Both the position numbers and the translations under genes were made by a program. DNA of 64,000 nucleotides from Patiria pectinifera (Eukaryota; Echinodermata; Asteroidea; Valvatida; Asterinidae). The notes under the pieces were generated by a model. That model ran no database searches. It was not told where the DNA came from and worked only from the letters and a program-made list of their open reading frames with translations. This document shows, piece by piece, positions 29,146 to 42,734 of the stretch (position 1 is the first letter of the stretch; every line of letters starts with the position of its first letter). The DNA is taken from assembly GCA_029964075.1 (NCBI GenBank), contig CM057144.1, positions 10,129,281-10,193,280 of the forward strand, in the 5' to 3' direction.

Positions 29146-29425
29146 ACATGTTTAGCGTCCTGTCTTTTTGAAAAAAAGGAAGCGGGATGCCCTTTTTTCC
29201 CCCTCCAAAATGGCCACCCGACCGGGCTATTTTTCAAGACGGCCGCATTTTTTAAATGGCCGCCATTGGACTCAGGAAATGACATAACAGCTTTCTATGG
29301 GCTAGATACAACAAAGAGGCCAAAATGATGTCACTTTTGAAAATGTATCATTTTTTTCGGAAAAAAAGAAGAAAAAAAAAGGAGGCGCCCTCCAACAAGG
29401 AAGTGGGTGGGGACGCTAAACATGT
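29146..29425. mobile_element. MITE with ACATGTTTAGCGTCC ends, copy 1
   Basis: The terminal inverted repeats are ACATGTTTAGCGTCC and GGACGCTAAACATGT. The body contains GGCCGCATTTTTTAAATGG and CCATTGGACTCAGGAAATGA. The family recurs at 44373-44691 and 48649-48858. It has no coding capacity. Confidence 0.85.
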
Positions 29426-29500
29426 TTTTTTTTTTTATTTCGGCTAACGATCACCTGAATGTTCCGTACTTGCATAAACAGGTTAACGTTACCCAAGAAC

Positions 29501-30000
29501 NNNNNNNNNNNNNNNNNNNNNNNNNNNNNNNNNNNNNNNNNNNNNNNNNNNNNNNNNNNNNNNNNNNNNNNNNNNNNNNNNNNNNNNNNNNNNNNNNNNN
29601 NNNNNNNNNNNNNNNNNNNNNNNNNNNNNNNNNNNNNNNNNNNNNNNNNNNNNNNNNNNNNNNNNNNNNNNNNNNNNNNNNNNNNNNNNNNNNNNNNNNN
29701 NNNNNNNNNNNNNNNNNNNNNNNNNNNNNNNNNNNNNNNNNNNNNNNNNNNNNNNNNNNNNNNNNNNNNNNNNNNNNNNNNNNNNNNNNNNNNNNNNNNN
29801 NNNNNNNNNNNNNNNNNNNNNNNNNNNNNNNNNNNNNNNNNNNNNNNNNNNNNNNNNNNNNNNNNNNNNNNNNNNNNNNNNNNNNNNNNNNNNNNNNNNN
29901 NNNNNNNNNNNNNNNNNNNNNNNNNNNNNNNNNNNNNNNNNNNNNNNNNNNNNNNNNNNNNNNNNNNNNNNNNNNNNNNNNNNNNNNNNNNNNNNNNNNN
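29501..30000. other. Assembly gap of 500 N
   Basis: A run of exactly 500 undetermined bases is most likely a scaffolding gap of nominal length. Confidence 0.98.
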
Positions 30001-30089
30001 GAAGCAATAAATCCAATGCTTTGCACGCTCAATTCAATCATATTGTCACGAATATTTTAACAAAATCTCAATGCTGCGCAAATTAAAAC

Positions 30090-30205
30090 ACGATTTAGCG
30101 ATATCTCTTAATGATTTAGAGATATCTCTAAAAGATTTACAGATATTTTTAAATGATTTAAAGATATCCAAAAATCTTTTAGAGATATTTAAAGATATCT
30201 TTTAA
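30090..30205. repeat. AGATATCT/GATTTA tandem tract
   Basis: Repeated GATTTAGAGATATCT-like units alternate with their reverse complement, giving a strongly self-pairing AT-rich tract. Confidence 0.75.
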
Positions 30206-30364
30206 TGCATTACAGTCATCGTCGATACCACTTTGAAAGACTTTGCTAATGCTATATAGGCCTATATGTTATTTTGGCTCGCCATACAAATGCCACCTAG
30301 ACGTAGTATGTACCATTGTTACACAGACACGTTCACATAGTGAATTACTGATGTGTATGTGCAC

Positions 30365-30866
30365 CATAGAGCTATATTAAATTACAAGAGCGCTAACTCG
30401 ATGTACTAAAGTAGTGCCTAAATGGGCGCATCCATGTTTGTGCACAAACATATGGAAAACTTGAAATTGTGTATGGCTTTTGTACGGCTATTTGCATATC
30501 TGCGTTTGTATTCCATATACCGGTGCGTTATCGAAGCCGATACGCCCGAAACCGAAACGCACAATCAGCAAATGAGCGTTTCATTTTGCTGTACGCAAAC
30601 AGCGCAATGTGTGTGAGTCCTTCCGCTGCAGATGCTTTTCGCCGTGACGTTTTTAAAACCGTCATGACGCGCTTAAGTTGTTTGCGTATCTTCTACCTGC
30701 GCGTTGCATTTAAAGTACACTTTTAAAATTCAATCCATCTATTTTGATTGTGTTCCACAAACACGGACATAAATTCAAAATGTCTGCGCCCAGAGCGGCT
30801 CCAATTAAGCGTCTCCGCGCGCCAGAATGAGGAGTTAGCGCTCTAGTAATTTAATATAGCTCTATG
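30365..30866. mobile_element. hAT-like MITE with 8-bp target duplication
   Basis: The inverted ends are CATAGAGCTATATTA and TAATATAGCTCTATG, and they continue inward to GAGCGCTAACTC. The exact 8-bp direct repeat ATGTGCAC lies on both sides (30357-30364 and 30867-30874). An 8-bp duplication with ends starting CA is typical of hAT elements. No transposase is present in its 502 bases. Confidence 0.85.
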
Positions 30867-31584
30867 ATGTGCACACATCATATGTGTACATAACCGTATC
30901 ATACAGGCGTACTTCCCCATTGAATGACATGTATGTGGAATAGGCTTGACATACAATGCTTAGTTACATTGATATGTCGCATGTGTTCCGAATAATCCTT
31001 AAAGAAACGGAACATTTAACGGGAAAACGCCGTTAAAAGAATGTTTACAAATGGGTTGGCACGTTAAATAAATTTGCAAATTTTAGAACAATTAATAATG
31101 ATTATGTTCAATCTAAAAATGGCAATATTTACATACTTCTCACCAAATATGCGGTAGAGAGTTCGCAACTAACTGCACTCCTCTGAGGCTTTTTAAAAAA
31201 ATTTGTTATTTAGGCCTATTTATTTTTCAAAGTGTTGGGCAATTCCAACCGACTGGCCTGAGGGGGGGGGGGGTCTTAACATCCCTCTTTGACAGCAAAC
31301 AAAATAAAACAAATCATACAGGAAAACATAGGAAAATGCATGAGAAACCCATTAGGACATTTGCGAAATCTAAATTGTATTGAACGTTTTTTATATGAAT
31401 ACAGACTTCAGGCAATCAGAATATGTGTAATTTGAAAAGCAATAGAAAAAATATATCCGATTTTTACTCGCAGTATACGACGTATAGCAACAACTTAGTC
31501 CAAAAGGCTGTCATCATAAGGGGTCTACAGCAATGGCATTGCTTGGTACGTCATGGCTGTCACTAGCCAAAACCTAAAACGTAA

Positions 31585-32025
31585 TTATCTGCATTAGTTG
31601 CACAGTATAAATATTTGCATGGAGTACAAAGTTCATGTCATGCTCAAGTATTGTTGAAGATAGCATAGTATATCTGGTTGGGGCAGGTTTGTGGGCTTCG
31701 CACTAATTATTGACGGTAAAAGTTAACATATAATTTGAATTTCACATCGCACTCTGAATAATTTAGTATACTGACTTCAGGAGACAATAACTCTTAAAAT
31801 TCCCTGATTTTGTAACCTAAGCGGAAATGTACAACGTGTGATTGTATCACCCCCTGCTTCCAAAAAGCCAGTACCATGCAGTGTAAAAGTCTTTATTTCA
31901 CAGAGTTTATCTGCATTAGGTGCACAGTAAATATTTGCATGGAGTACAAAGTTCACGGCAAGCTCAAGTATATTGTTGAAGATAGCATAGTATATCTAGT
32001 TGGGGGCAGGTGTGTGGGCTTGTGC
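31585..32025 (+). repeat. Direct duplication of about 115 bp, 320 bp apart
   Basis: TATCTGCATTAG, then AAATATTTGCATGGAGTACA and GAAGATAGCATAGTATATCT, occur at about 31588-31702 and 31909-32022 in the same orientation with small differences. Confidence 0.85.
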
Positions 32026-32029
32026 GAAT

Positions 32030-32930
32030 TTGCAACTTAAACTGAGTGTGGATATGCTATGGAAACTGGGTGGGTTGAACATCTATTTCATCCGATGTTA
32101 AGGCGCTTCTGTGTGAATAGGCTCTTCTACGTGTCGGTTTCCTGCTTGTTTCCTACCGTTAAAATGTTTCATTTAGGCTTATGTCCGTAGTTCAATTTTA
32201 TTGAGAATAATTTTTCTCCCCATTGTGGTGTGTGCATTGGCATAACGGGAAGTTTACAGACGAATTTGCAAAACTCCGTGCTCGATATATAGCTGGTCAC
32301 CACACCGCCACTGATTGCCACTATAGCAGAAAGATGCTGAGGAGTTGTATACATATCAGTTAACACATTGATGTTTTAATAACGTGGTATACATGTTATG
32401 TCTAATGTTGTCATGACATTTTGCAATAATGTTATGGCAACATGGTCTCAGTAATGTTTTAACGACACCAATGTAAAACGTTTGTCTGATGTTTTCATTA
32501 TGTAATATTGACATTATGCTTTAACATAAAAAATATGATTCAAAATATATCATGATACAATTTGATGATTGGCAACAAACTCATTGATTGTCTCGTTATT
32601 TACCTTTGTATAATATAACAATTTAAAACAGGGATACAGAACAATGAAATTGAAATGTTGATGCAACTGTATAATTGCAGGAACGAATGTGGGAATGGCG
32701 TTGCCATTTTGGGGGTAATTAGCACCTCTGTGCTCTTATCTGAGATAAAGTAGGTATTCGTTACACTGGGTGGAGCCCAGGACTAACCGACATTATTGCC
32801 ACTTCAGGAGTGGTTATTATTAGTTACGCAACACACAATACGCCGCACACAGACCCTTTACATCCCCGTGGTCACCATTATGCCCGTGTGAAGCAATTAT
32901 TAAGATTCATTTCGTGTAAAAAAAAAAAAA
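32030..32930. other. Intergenic DNA, nothing recognised
   Basis: No gene or structured repeat was seen. The stretch 30875-31580 is likewise featureless. Confidence 0.3.
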
Positions 32931-32937
32931 AATTAAA

Positions 32938-35900
32938 CTTTGTGGGATGAAAGGACTTTGGGGGCAAGTAACCATAATAGACTTTTTAAACTTTTATTTT
33001 GCCCGTTGCCATGGTTACGGGCCATTATGTGTTTTGGCCATTTTGGGGCAATTTTGAGGCTGCAAAAATTCATTTTTTGCGTTATTTTCAAAGGTCATCA
33101 AGCCGAAATGCGTAATAATATCACCAAAGTAACTATATCACGACAAAGTATCATCCTTACCCTTAAAAGAAAAAAATAGAAACACTTCTGAAAAATCTGC
33201 TTGACATTATTGTCAGGCCCTATAATACAGACTGTTTTTACAACTAGCAAAATTGCATTTTTACCCCATTTTTATCCCTCTAAAATTGCACAGTTCAGCA
33301 TTGGTCTCTTCATATTTGGTGAGAAAATGTTGGGTTATTGTATATCCTTTGTGCAGTAGCGCTTCAAAAATGGTAAATTTCACAAAAACCTTAAACAAGT
33401 GTATTTTCAGTATTTTCCTTTGTTTTGAGTAATAACTTGTATAATTGGTATTGTTCATGAATCTAGCACATTTTCACAAACAGAATGAGAATGTGTATCA
33501 TTTTTAGACCAGTGGATGAATAGTAGGTCGTGTACCCCCCCCCCCCCCCACAGCTGGCAAGGCCCCGCCCACTCCCGCTGTGCCACCGAATTTTGAACTT
33601 GTGTGTTGCATAACGAAACAAATGTAAATAAATAATATGCAAGTGAACACTTTAGAAATTACATAGACTTCCTTTTCACAGCCTCCCCTTCCCCCATCCT
33701 GGGGCCATTGCTTGGGGTTGAGTGTGACCAACCACCAATAACTTGGCTTTGTCGGTAAAATCATTGTCACATGGGCAAATCTCATGTGTTTGCAAGCCGC
33801 AATGAATAATAACGGCCATATCCATTGTCCTCTGATTGAAGTGCATTCATTAATTAAAATAATGATGTCTAGTCCTCCCCTCCCAGCTAGGCCTTGCCCC
33901 TTCCCTTGCCACCAAATTCAGATTTTGATTGCTACTTGTATTTGCCTACATTCAAATTGTAAATAGATATCAATTTGCAACAGGCGTACCCATCTCACAG
34001 CCCACCCCCTGCCATCCCTCTTCCTACTCCAGTGCTCATTATGAGCAACGACCCCTCCCCCTCCCAAAGAATTCAACATGTATTATTGTTAAGGTTACAT
34101 ATTGCCTTGCGGAAAGTCCACATATTTATATGCACTATGTAGGTTTGGCTATTTTTTGTCAAGATGGGAGTGGTTTGGAATATCTGGAAAGTGCGGGGGG
34201 TGTAATATGGATACATGTACATGGTACATGTACATAATGCTGTAATTTTTTAACAAAATTGCATTTATTTTATTATTTTCAATACAGAGAAAAGATATGG
34301 CGGTTACGAGAGCAACTAACTCATATTCTTATACATGTACTTTAAAACAACTATCACTCTAGTGAAAACTCAAAATGGCCTATATTTTGATTGACTGAAT
34401 TGTCTTGGCCCTACGTGTAAATATGGTCAGATCGAACACATATAAAGTCGAATATTGTACCGTTGTGGGTGCTGCTATGCCCTCCAAAATCGTTATTTTG
34501 TAATCAGCCTGACATTTTGAGTCGCTTCCAAACTGTCATCAGTAGTCAACATGGCCACACTTCTGTGGTGCATCCATTATTGCATGACAAGCAATTTAAA
34601 TGTATTGGTGCTTATAAATTACAGGGTTTTTTGTATTCAAGCAGAGAATTTTTTGTTAATGTGTTAATTAAAAAGATATCAACTTTCCCACCAAACCACA
34701 AGGGCTTACAGATTTGAACCCTTTCTGGCGGGTATTTGGGGTTTTTTTTCTGAAAGGGAAGGGTACAGCACACTGTGATCCCCATGTTGATTTGCATATG
34801 CTTTGACCGATTTTCCTACAGCTGATTTGGCAGGAAAATATTGGTTGACCATTGTTCTATAATATGACATTCTTGGTTCTATTGCTGTTACCACTAGAGA
34901 CGTTTTTTTTTATATATTTTGCCAAACTCTTGTCTAGATAACATTTTGGGCATAAATTCTGTATTTTTTGTGTTAACATTCATCCCAGTCAGGCAATTGT
35001 TTGCATCCATTGTCAATGCCATAAGGACTATACACTTACTGATTTTATTTCAAAAATGTGTGGGGTTTCAACCCGAATTGGCAAAACTCTCTTTTGAGCT
35101 TTGGGAGTGGGGGTGGCAGGGGAAGGGGCCAGCTTTGAGACGGCTGTTGGTGTAGATTGTAAAAGGTTCACTTGCAAATTAATATCTAGTATTTACAATT
35201 TAATTTAGGCAAATACATGCAGAAATCAAAATCTGAATTTGGTGGCAAGGGAAGGGGTGGGGCCTTGCTGGGAGGGGAGAAGTGGACATCATTTGAATAA
35301 TGGTGCACTTCAATCAGAGGACAATGGATATGGCCATTATTATTCATTGCGGCTTGCAAACACATGAGTTTTGCCAATGTGACAATGATTTTACCGACAA
35401 TGCCAAGTTATTGATGGGTGGTCACACCCCACCCTCAACCTCAAGCAATGCCCCCGGGGTGGGGGAAAGGGAGGCTGTGAAAAGGAATCTATTTTATGTA
35501 TAAAGTGTTTACTTGCATATTATTTATTTGCATTTGTTTTGTTATGCAACAAAGTTCAAAATTCGGTGGCACAGGGGAAGTGGGCGGGGCCTAGCCAGGT
35601 GTGTGTGTTGGGGGTACACGACCTACTATTCATCCACTGGTCTAAAAATGATACAGAGTCTGATTTTGTTTGTTAAAATGTGCTTGATTCATGAACAATA
35701 CCAATTATACAAGTTATTACTCAAAACAAAGGAAAACACTGAAAATACACTTTTTAAGGTTTTTGTGAAATTTACCATTTTTGGAGCGCTACTGCACAAA
35801 CGATATACAATAACCCAACATTTTCTCACCAGATATGAACAGACCAATGTCTGAACTAACCATACCCGAAGGGAAATTATTCTGAGTGCCGTGACAAGTG

Positions 35901-36205
35901 CCATTTTGGAGGGATAGAAATGGGGTAAAAATGCAATTTTGCTAGTTGTAAAAACATGCTGTATTATAGGGCCTAAAAAATAGTGAGATTTTTCAGAAGT
36001 GTTTCTATTTTTTTCTTGTAAGAGTAAGGACGATACTTTGTCGTGATATAGTTACTTTTGTGACATTACCTCGCAGTTTGGCTTGATGACCTTTGAAAAT
36101 AACGCAAAAAAAAAAATTAACCATTAACCATGGCAACGGGCAAAATATCGGTTTAAAAAGTATATATTGGTTACTTGCTCCCAAAGTCCTTTCATCCTAC
36201 AAATT
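32938..36205. mobile_element. 3.3-kb element with about 1.1-kb inverted arms
   Basis: GGGATGAAAGGACTTTGGGG at the left tip pairs with CCCAAAGTCCTTTCATCC at the right tip. Long matching stretches follow inward, including GACAAAGTATCATCCTTAC, ACAATACCAATTATACAAGT (inverted) and CAGAGGACAATGGATATGGC. Left arm runs to about 34075 and right arm begins about 35090. The central 1 kb is unique and has no recognisable coding frame. Arm divergence suggests an old insertion. The target duplication is not clear. Confidence 0.85.
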
Positions 36206-36829
36206 TTTAAAAAATTTCGAATTTTTTTAGCGTGGAAACTTATATGAAGTATTTACACGAAATTACTCTTAAGTTCAAAAGCATGCTAGCTCAGCGTTAT
36301 ATACTTCGTACACAACTGACGACTGGGATTTGATGTATCATTGTCACGTTAGGTATACAATTTCCTTAAAACAAATGGATACAACAAAATTGATAAGAAA
36401 CATTAAAAAAGATACACGAAAAGTTCATTTCAGCTGCTGTCGTAGATTCTTTTGCATTTTGCACTGAATCACACACTCAATGCATTTATCGACAACTTCC
36501 TATAATGTGATTTGTTGAGGTACTGAATGCCAATGAAGATTAAAAGTGTGAAATACAAATACTGTACAAAAAGTTGAACATGCATGGGTCTAGTATACCA
36601 AATCTAGGTAAAGCATGATACATCAAGCAATCAGTTCAGAACCTGCCTGATTAAACTTGTGACAAACTTGCACTGCCGCTGGAACAAACTTTTGCCATAG
36701 GGTACTGGAATAATAGGGGAGAATGTATGGGGGACCCCGTGCAACCCCCCCCCCCCCCCAACTAACTTTCGCCAATTTTTTGGGGTGCCTTTTAGGGTCC
36801 TAAAACGCATTTTGGATGTTAACAGGGAA

Positions 36830-39115
36830 AAAAAATCCGATGCAAAGGAGATATTCAAGATGGCGGCCAATATGGCCGCCAAAAATGGTAAACTCTTGAA
36901 AAAAGGCATAAATCAGCCAAATTATGTGATAAAAGCATAAATAAAATGGTTAGTTCTATTTTTTAGACCCTCAACAACTCATTTCTAGTATGATTGTTTT
37001 GCTATTATGCTTCAAATTCAAGATGGCGGCCAATTTGGTGGCCAAAATGGCCGCCATATTGTAAAATATGGAAAAAGTCACATATAAGCCTAATATTATG
37101 ATACAATCAAAAGTGAAATTGTTAGATATACGTTTTTACCCTCACAAATTCATTTCTGGTATCGCTTTTTTCTATCATGCTTCAAGTGCATGATGGCGGC
37201 TAAGGTGGCGGCCAATATGGCCGCCAAAATGGGAATAAATTGAGAAAAAAAATCATATTTTAGCCAAATAGTGTGATAAAAGCATCAATATAATTGTAAG
37301 TTATGTTTTTGACCCTCACAAATTCATTTCTGGTATCCCCTTCTTCTCTTCTTCAAATTCAAGATGGCGGTCAGGATGGCCGCAAAAATCGGTCAAATGT
37401 GAGAAAAATGATACAAATTAGCCAAATAATATGATAAATGCATACATTTAATTATTAGATACATGCTCTTCACCCTTACAAGTTCATTTCAAGCATTCTT
37501 TCGTTTTGCCACCATGAACCAAATTCAAGATGGCTGACAATATGGCTGCCAAAATGGTCAAATTTAAGCATAGCCATATATGTAAATGATATGTATGAGT
37601 AGTGTTGAGATTATGTACTTGAGACTTCACTGCATATCTGGATTTGTCTTCCTTGCAAACATGTTCCAAATTCAAGATGGTGGTCTAAGTGACCGTAGTA
37701 AGGCCGGGCTTCCATCAACGGCCGGTTTAAGCACAGGCCATCCAGTAGCTCAGCCGGTTAGTTTAATCCTCTTCAAACCGGCCGAGCAACCGGCCAGACT
37801 CAGACTCTGGCTGAGGCACCCACCCACTATAGTAGGTGATCTATTGTGTTCACGCCTGATGATTGCAGATCCAGCATCTGATCATGAGACCCAACAATGA
37901 GGGGTATTTAATCCGCTTAATACTCCACGGTCAACAAAAAGCTTTGAGCCCGTGACTGCTATAGAAATTAACTGGCCACTTTCTTCAGGGGGAGGACTTT
38001 CCGCTACTTCGTTTGGTAAATTGTACTTTCATAGAAACCAAACTGTTAGGTATATGCGCTAAAACGAAATGTAATGAATAAATGTAATGATGCCAGCCAT
38101 CCATCTATGGAAATATAGAGTCTGGAAACTTGTTTACGCCATGTTTCCACAATATACACTAATCCGCTTCGAACTCTTTGTTTAACTTTGGAGGCTGACA
38201 GGCTGCATACCAGTAGGTTGTTCGTTGAATGACTGAGGGACAAAAATACCGGCCGAGGATCATACTGGTCTTAAAGGGCCGGTACAGGGCAGCGCAGTGG
38301 AAGAGGTTAGATCAAAAAGGTAGAATTAGATGTACCCATCTAGAAAATTCTACCTCCTAGAGAACACATGGCTACATTATTTGGCTGTGTATGATGTTTT
38401 TCTATTTTTTTTACCAATAAGGCGGTCAAATGGGCCGCGATATTGGCCGCCATATTGGCCGCCATTTTTAATTTGAAACATGATAGCAAAAAATGCATTT
38501 GCAAGGGTAAAAAACATACAACTAAAAATTTTATTGCTCACATTTTATGGCTGATATATGACTTTTTCTCGATTTTGTTTACCATTTTGGCGGCCATATT
38601 GGCCACTAACCTGGCCATCATCATGAATTTGAAGCATGATAGCAAAAAAAGATACCAAAAAAGAATTTGCGAGGGTAAAAAACATATAACTAACAATTTT
38701 ATTGATTTTTTTATCACATTTTATTGCTGATATTTGACTTTTTTCGATTTTGTTTACCATTTTGGCGGCCATATTGGGCACCATCCTGGCCATCATCATG
38801 AATTTGAAGCATGATAGCAAAACAGAGATACCAAAAATGAATTTTCGACGTTAAAAAACATTCGGCTTATTCGGCTGATATATGACTTTTTTTAATTTTT
38901 TACCAATAAGGCGGCCATATTGGCCGCCATATTGGCCACCATTTTGGCCGCCATTTTGAATTTGAGATACCTGAAATGAATTTGAGAGGGTCAAAATCAT
39001 GTTTTACAACTTTATTTATGATGTTATCATACTATTAGGCAGATTTTTTTTACCAATATGTCGGCCATATTGGCTACCAAATTGGCCGCCATCTTGAATT
39101 TGAATCATAACATAC
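36830..39115. mobile_element. Foldback-like structure with GGCGGCCA repeat arms
   Basis: The left arm holds about six units of roughly 150-180 bp (near 36855, 37020, 37190, 37360, 37525 and 37670). Each has TTCAAATTCAAGATGGCGGC, GGCCGCCA and a conserved AGCCAAAT...ATAAAAGCAT...CATTTCTGGTAT spacer. The right arm (38405-39110) carries the same units inverted. The middle (37690-38400) is unrelated sequence. Opposed tandem arrays around a spacer repeat the architecture of the elements at 8093 and 39380, but with different termini. Confidence 0.75.
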
Positions 39116-39379
39116 TCAACTATAAAGGACGGACAAGATTAATGTGAAAGCGGAGCGCAAAGCCCTTACGTCGTGGCTTAATTTGGAATATAGATGCTCT
39201 GTGGTGCAATCGGTACGACTTTACAAAAATGTTATCACAGCATGTTGTGTTTGTATGCAAGCTATATCCACTTACCAACTTTTTATCAATATCGTTAAAT
39301 TTCCGAACTCCGAGTCCAGTCTTCAGGCACAGCACAGCGGTACGAAAACTGCTCCCACCTGGTCTAATGAACGTATTTG

Positions 39380-40329
39380 TATGGTGGCCCTGAAGGGACA
39401 TCGCATATCGCAAACGTGTGCGCATACGTATGCGATGTCGCGAAATTTATCGCGAATGTGTGCGCACACGTATGCGATGTCGCAAAATTTATCGCGAATA
39501 TGTGCGCACACGTATGCGATGTCGCGAAATTTATCGCGAATATATGCGCACACGTATGCGATGTCGTGAAATTAATCGCGAATATGTGCGCACACGTATG
39601 CGATGTCGTGAAACAATTCGCGAATATGTGCGCACACGTATGCGAATTTGTTTGCAATGTCGCGAATTTTATTGCATACCTTGTCGCATACCTTTCAGTA
39701 AAATTCCTAATGAACTGGGGAGTTGTAGCAGCTAGTCTGGAATCTAGACGTACTGTTAGATATAAATAGGGTCTGACTAATAAACCTTCGCGCGCACGCT
39801 GTTCCTCGTGCAATCGTTACTACTAGTACTGTCGAGCGCAAACTTGCTACTTGCGCAACTTTGAAATGCGTGCGCGCAAAGGTTTATTAGTCAGACCCTA
39901 TTTATATCTAACAGTACGTCTAGATTCCAGACTAGCTGCTACAACTCCCCAGTTCATTAGGAATTTTACTGAAAGGTATGCGACAAGGTATGCAATAAAA
40001 TTCACGACATTGCAAACAAATTCGCATACGTGTGCGCACATATTCGCGAATTGTTTCACGACATCGCATACGTGTGCGCACATATTCGCGATTAATTTCA
40101 CGACATCGCATACGTGTGCGCACATATTCGCGATTAACTTCACGACATCGCATATGTGTGCGCACATATTCGCGAATTGTTTCACGACATTGCATACGTG
40201 TGCGCACATATTCGCGATTAATTTCACGACATCGCATACGTGTGCGCACACATTCGCGATAAATTTTGCAACATCGCATACGTATGCGCACACGTTTGCG
40301 ATATGCGATGTCCCTTCAGGGCCACCATA
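39380..40329. mobile_element. 950-bp foldback element with 42-bp tandem-repeat arms and 6-bp target duplication
   Basis: The ends read TATGGTGGCCCTGAAGGGAC inward on both sides and pair almost perfectly for over 400 bases. They leave a loop of about 60 bases near 39805-39865. The flanks show TATTTG directly repeated (39374-39379 and 40330-40335). Each arm holds about six copies of a 42-bp unit (GCGATGTCGCGAAATTTATC, then GCGAATGTGTGCGCACACGT). The innermost arm segment is unique. Long open frames across it are by-products of the 42-bp unit being divisible by three. No transposase is present. Confidence 0.92.
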
Positions 40330-40339
40330 TATTTGCCTA

Positions 40340-41365
40340 CAGGCTAAACGTTGTGTATGCGATCTCTACACACGGAAACAGGGTCCAAAAGTAGGAATCC
40401 TCAGCGAGCACAAGCCACAAAATCACGGGGTATATCAGTGAATATATAAGATGGCAAATGTTGTCGTAGAAAACTTGACAAAAGCTAGAAAAATGTACCC
40501 GACAATCCCAACGTGTCACTATCAAAAGCTGACCGGTGCCTAGTCTCTACATAATAAAGTACATGTACTTTTCCGCTCACACCGCACGTAGAAAATCGTC
40601 TGGCAACGCGACTCAAAATGCTGTGTGATGAGTATTTGGTGCGCAGGCGCACAAGCTCAAAGAAGGAAAAGCCCGCGGCTTAATCAGTGCGTTCGATTAC
40701 TTCCCAAGCTCTTACTCGTGCAAGCGCGACAGCGTTCGATTCACCTGTCACGCGACTTCTCGCGCTTACTCGAGCCTGGCCCAAGTGAGCGACTCGCCGA
40801 GCCGGTTACTCGGGTAAGTATCCCAGAATACAACGCGAAAACATGGCGGCCAATGACCGTAAATTTGATACATGGTGAACAGTGTGTGTGAAGCTGTATG
40901 GCTTCGGGCAAGTATGTCAACTTTATTACATTTATTTAAAACCAATCCACTTAAAAACTGGACTTTAGTCCGGTATTTTTGTATGTGTCTCATCATTCAT
41001 GCAATGCATTGTGCATTGTTGTTTTCAGGCATATGCCATATGATAGCACAGTCCTCCATGGTTACTCATTCCTTATGTTCCTAGCCTATAGTAGCAGTAC
41101 TGTATGGAATTGTGTGGTCTAAATTTGCAAAACATTTTTATCCCAGAAGCTTAAAGCTTTTTGTTGGTGATGTGGGGTCACAGGACTGTTCTGATCTGAG
41201 TAAGGCTAGGCCTACTTTTTTTGTAAGTAAAGAGAAGTGATTCACTCACTGGTCACAGAGTCCAAGTTTGGTCTGTGATGAACTGTAAATGAACAACTTA
41301 ACAAAAACAAAACATAACAGGGACTGGAGTGATCTGACATCTTGAGTAGCTTGAGTAACTCCAGA
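40340..41365. other. Intergenic DNA, nothing recognised
   Basis: No supported gene was found. GC content rises around 40620-40830, but no promoter or exon could be assigned. Confidence 0.3.
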
Positions 41366-41369
41366 TCCA

Positions 41370-41660
41370 ATGCGCCTATCAAATGTCCCCCCCCCCCAGT
41401 GCTGCCCCAGGTCCGATGTGGGGATTTGGTCACGTTTTTCATGCCCCAGGGTGGGGATTTCGGTCACTCAATGTACACTGTTGAAATTGGCGTACTACAT
41501 AGAAAGGCATTCACTATTGCGCCCCACGCATGTGTGTCGGGGATTGTCACTTAAATTTTGCCGGAGGGGTGGGGATTTTGTCACTTCAAAAGTGACAATC
41601 CCCACGTCTTGGGTGGGGCAGCCCGGGGGGAGGGTTGGGGGAAACAAGTGATAGGCGCAT
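41370..41660. mobile_element. 290-bp MITE with ATGCGCCTATCA ends
   Basis: ATGCGCCTATCAAATGTCCC pairs with the inverted right end (CAAGTGATAGGCGCAT). C-rich and G-rich runs and GTGGGGATT...GTCAC words repeat inside. No clear target duplication was found. Confidence 0.75.
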
Positions 41661-42734
41661 AATGTTCATCGCGTAGAGCTTGAGGGCCAACTTTCATGAC
41701 TATATTAACAAAAACTAGATCGTAAGAGACCCGAAATCCGGGACCGTATATCTCCCACTGTATTCCAAAACAGTCCATTTTCTTTCTATTATCCCAACCC
41801 AGATCCATAATCCATTCCTATTTACTTTTGATTTTCACTTATTCTAGATGTGAAAGACATGTACATACATTGAAAACAGCCTACCCATTTGGTGAACCAC
41901 CCCAGCCAATTGAGCTGTCACTACCTCCAGAAGCTTGTAAGTATATGCCCAGATACTTTTGCATACCACAGATTCTACACATGTACATTTACATTTATTT
42001 GGTCTGACCCAGAATGACTTTTCTGGGGGCTCGACTGCCACTGCAGTACTAGTTCCAAGCATGTGTTCATTCGCAGTGGAGTCAGCATTTAATTTTTTTT
42101 AGCCATTGATGTATCCATTTTCAACAAAAGTGTCAGGCCCATTACATATTAAGCCTTTACCCTTGTAGCCCTTTGCAAAACCCAACCTATTTAGTTGTTC
42201 GTGCAATACCTAATAAGACCCCGCTCCTCCCCCGGAAAAATACCAATAAACCAAAACAGAAAATTCAATTAAAAGAAATGAATGTTATCTGCAAACTTTA
42301 TGACTAATACACAGTTTATACTCTTATTTTGAAGCCCAGGAAAGCAGTCCTCATGTTTCCATACCTGTGATCGCCGGACGTTCCTCCTAGTCTCAAACAA
42401 AACCTCAAAGCGGTGAGTTTTACTTTATATTACCTCACTCACATGATTACATTCTGCATTCACATGATGACCACTAACCCAGCACGAAATGTTGCAGAGG
42501 GGTACCACTCAATCTCCCTATACTGTATACAAACCCTACACTATTGTTACTTACCCCCCCATACAGCAACCAACTTAACAAGGTCCTTGGGACTTTACAA
42601 ATTACCTTGTTATAACAGGTACCTTGTATTAACAGTGCTCTTCTTATCAGGGTTCGACTCTATCTCATACCACATACTGTGCTACTTATGCTACATGTAC
42701 ATCCACTGACAATGAAAATTCCATTAATTTTAGG

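Noticed and set aside
39364..40441. Several overlapping open frames of 100-200 residues over the 39.4-40.3 kb foldback
   Set aside because: The 42-bp unit is divisible by three, so any stop-free unit gives long frames on both strands, with no start context or family features.
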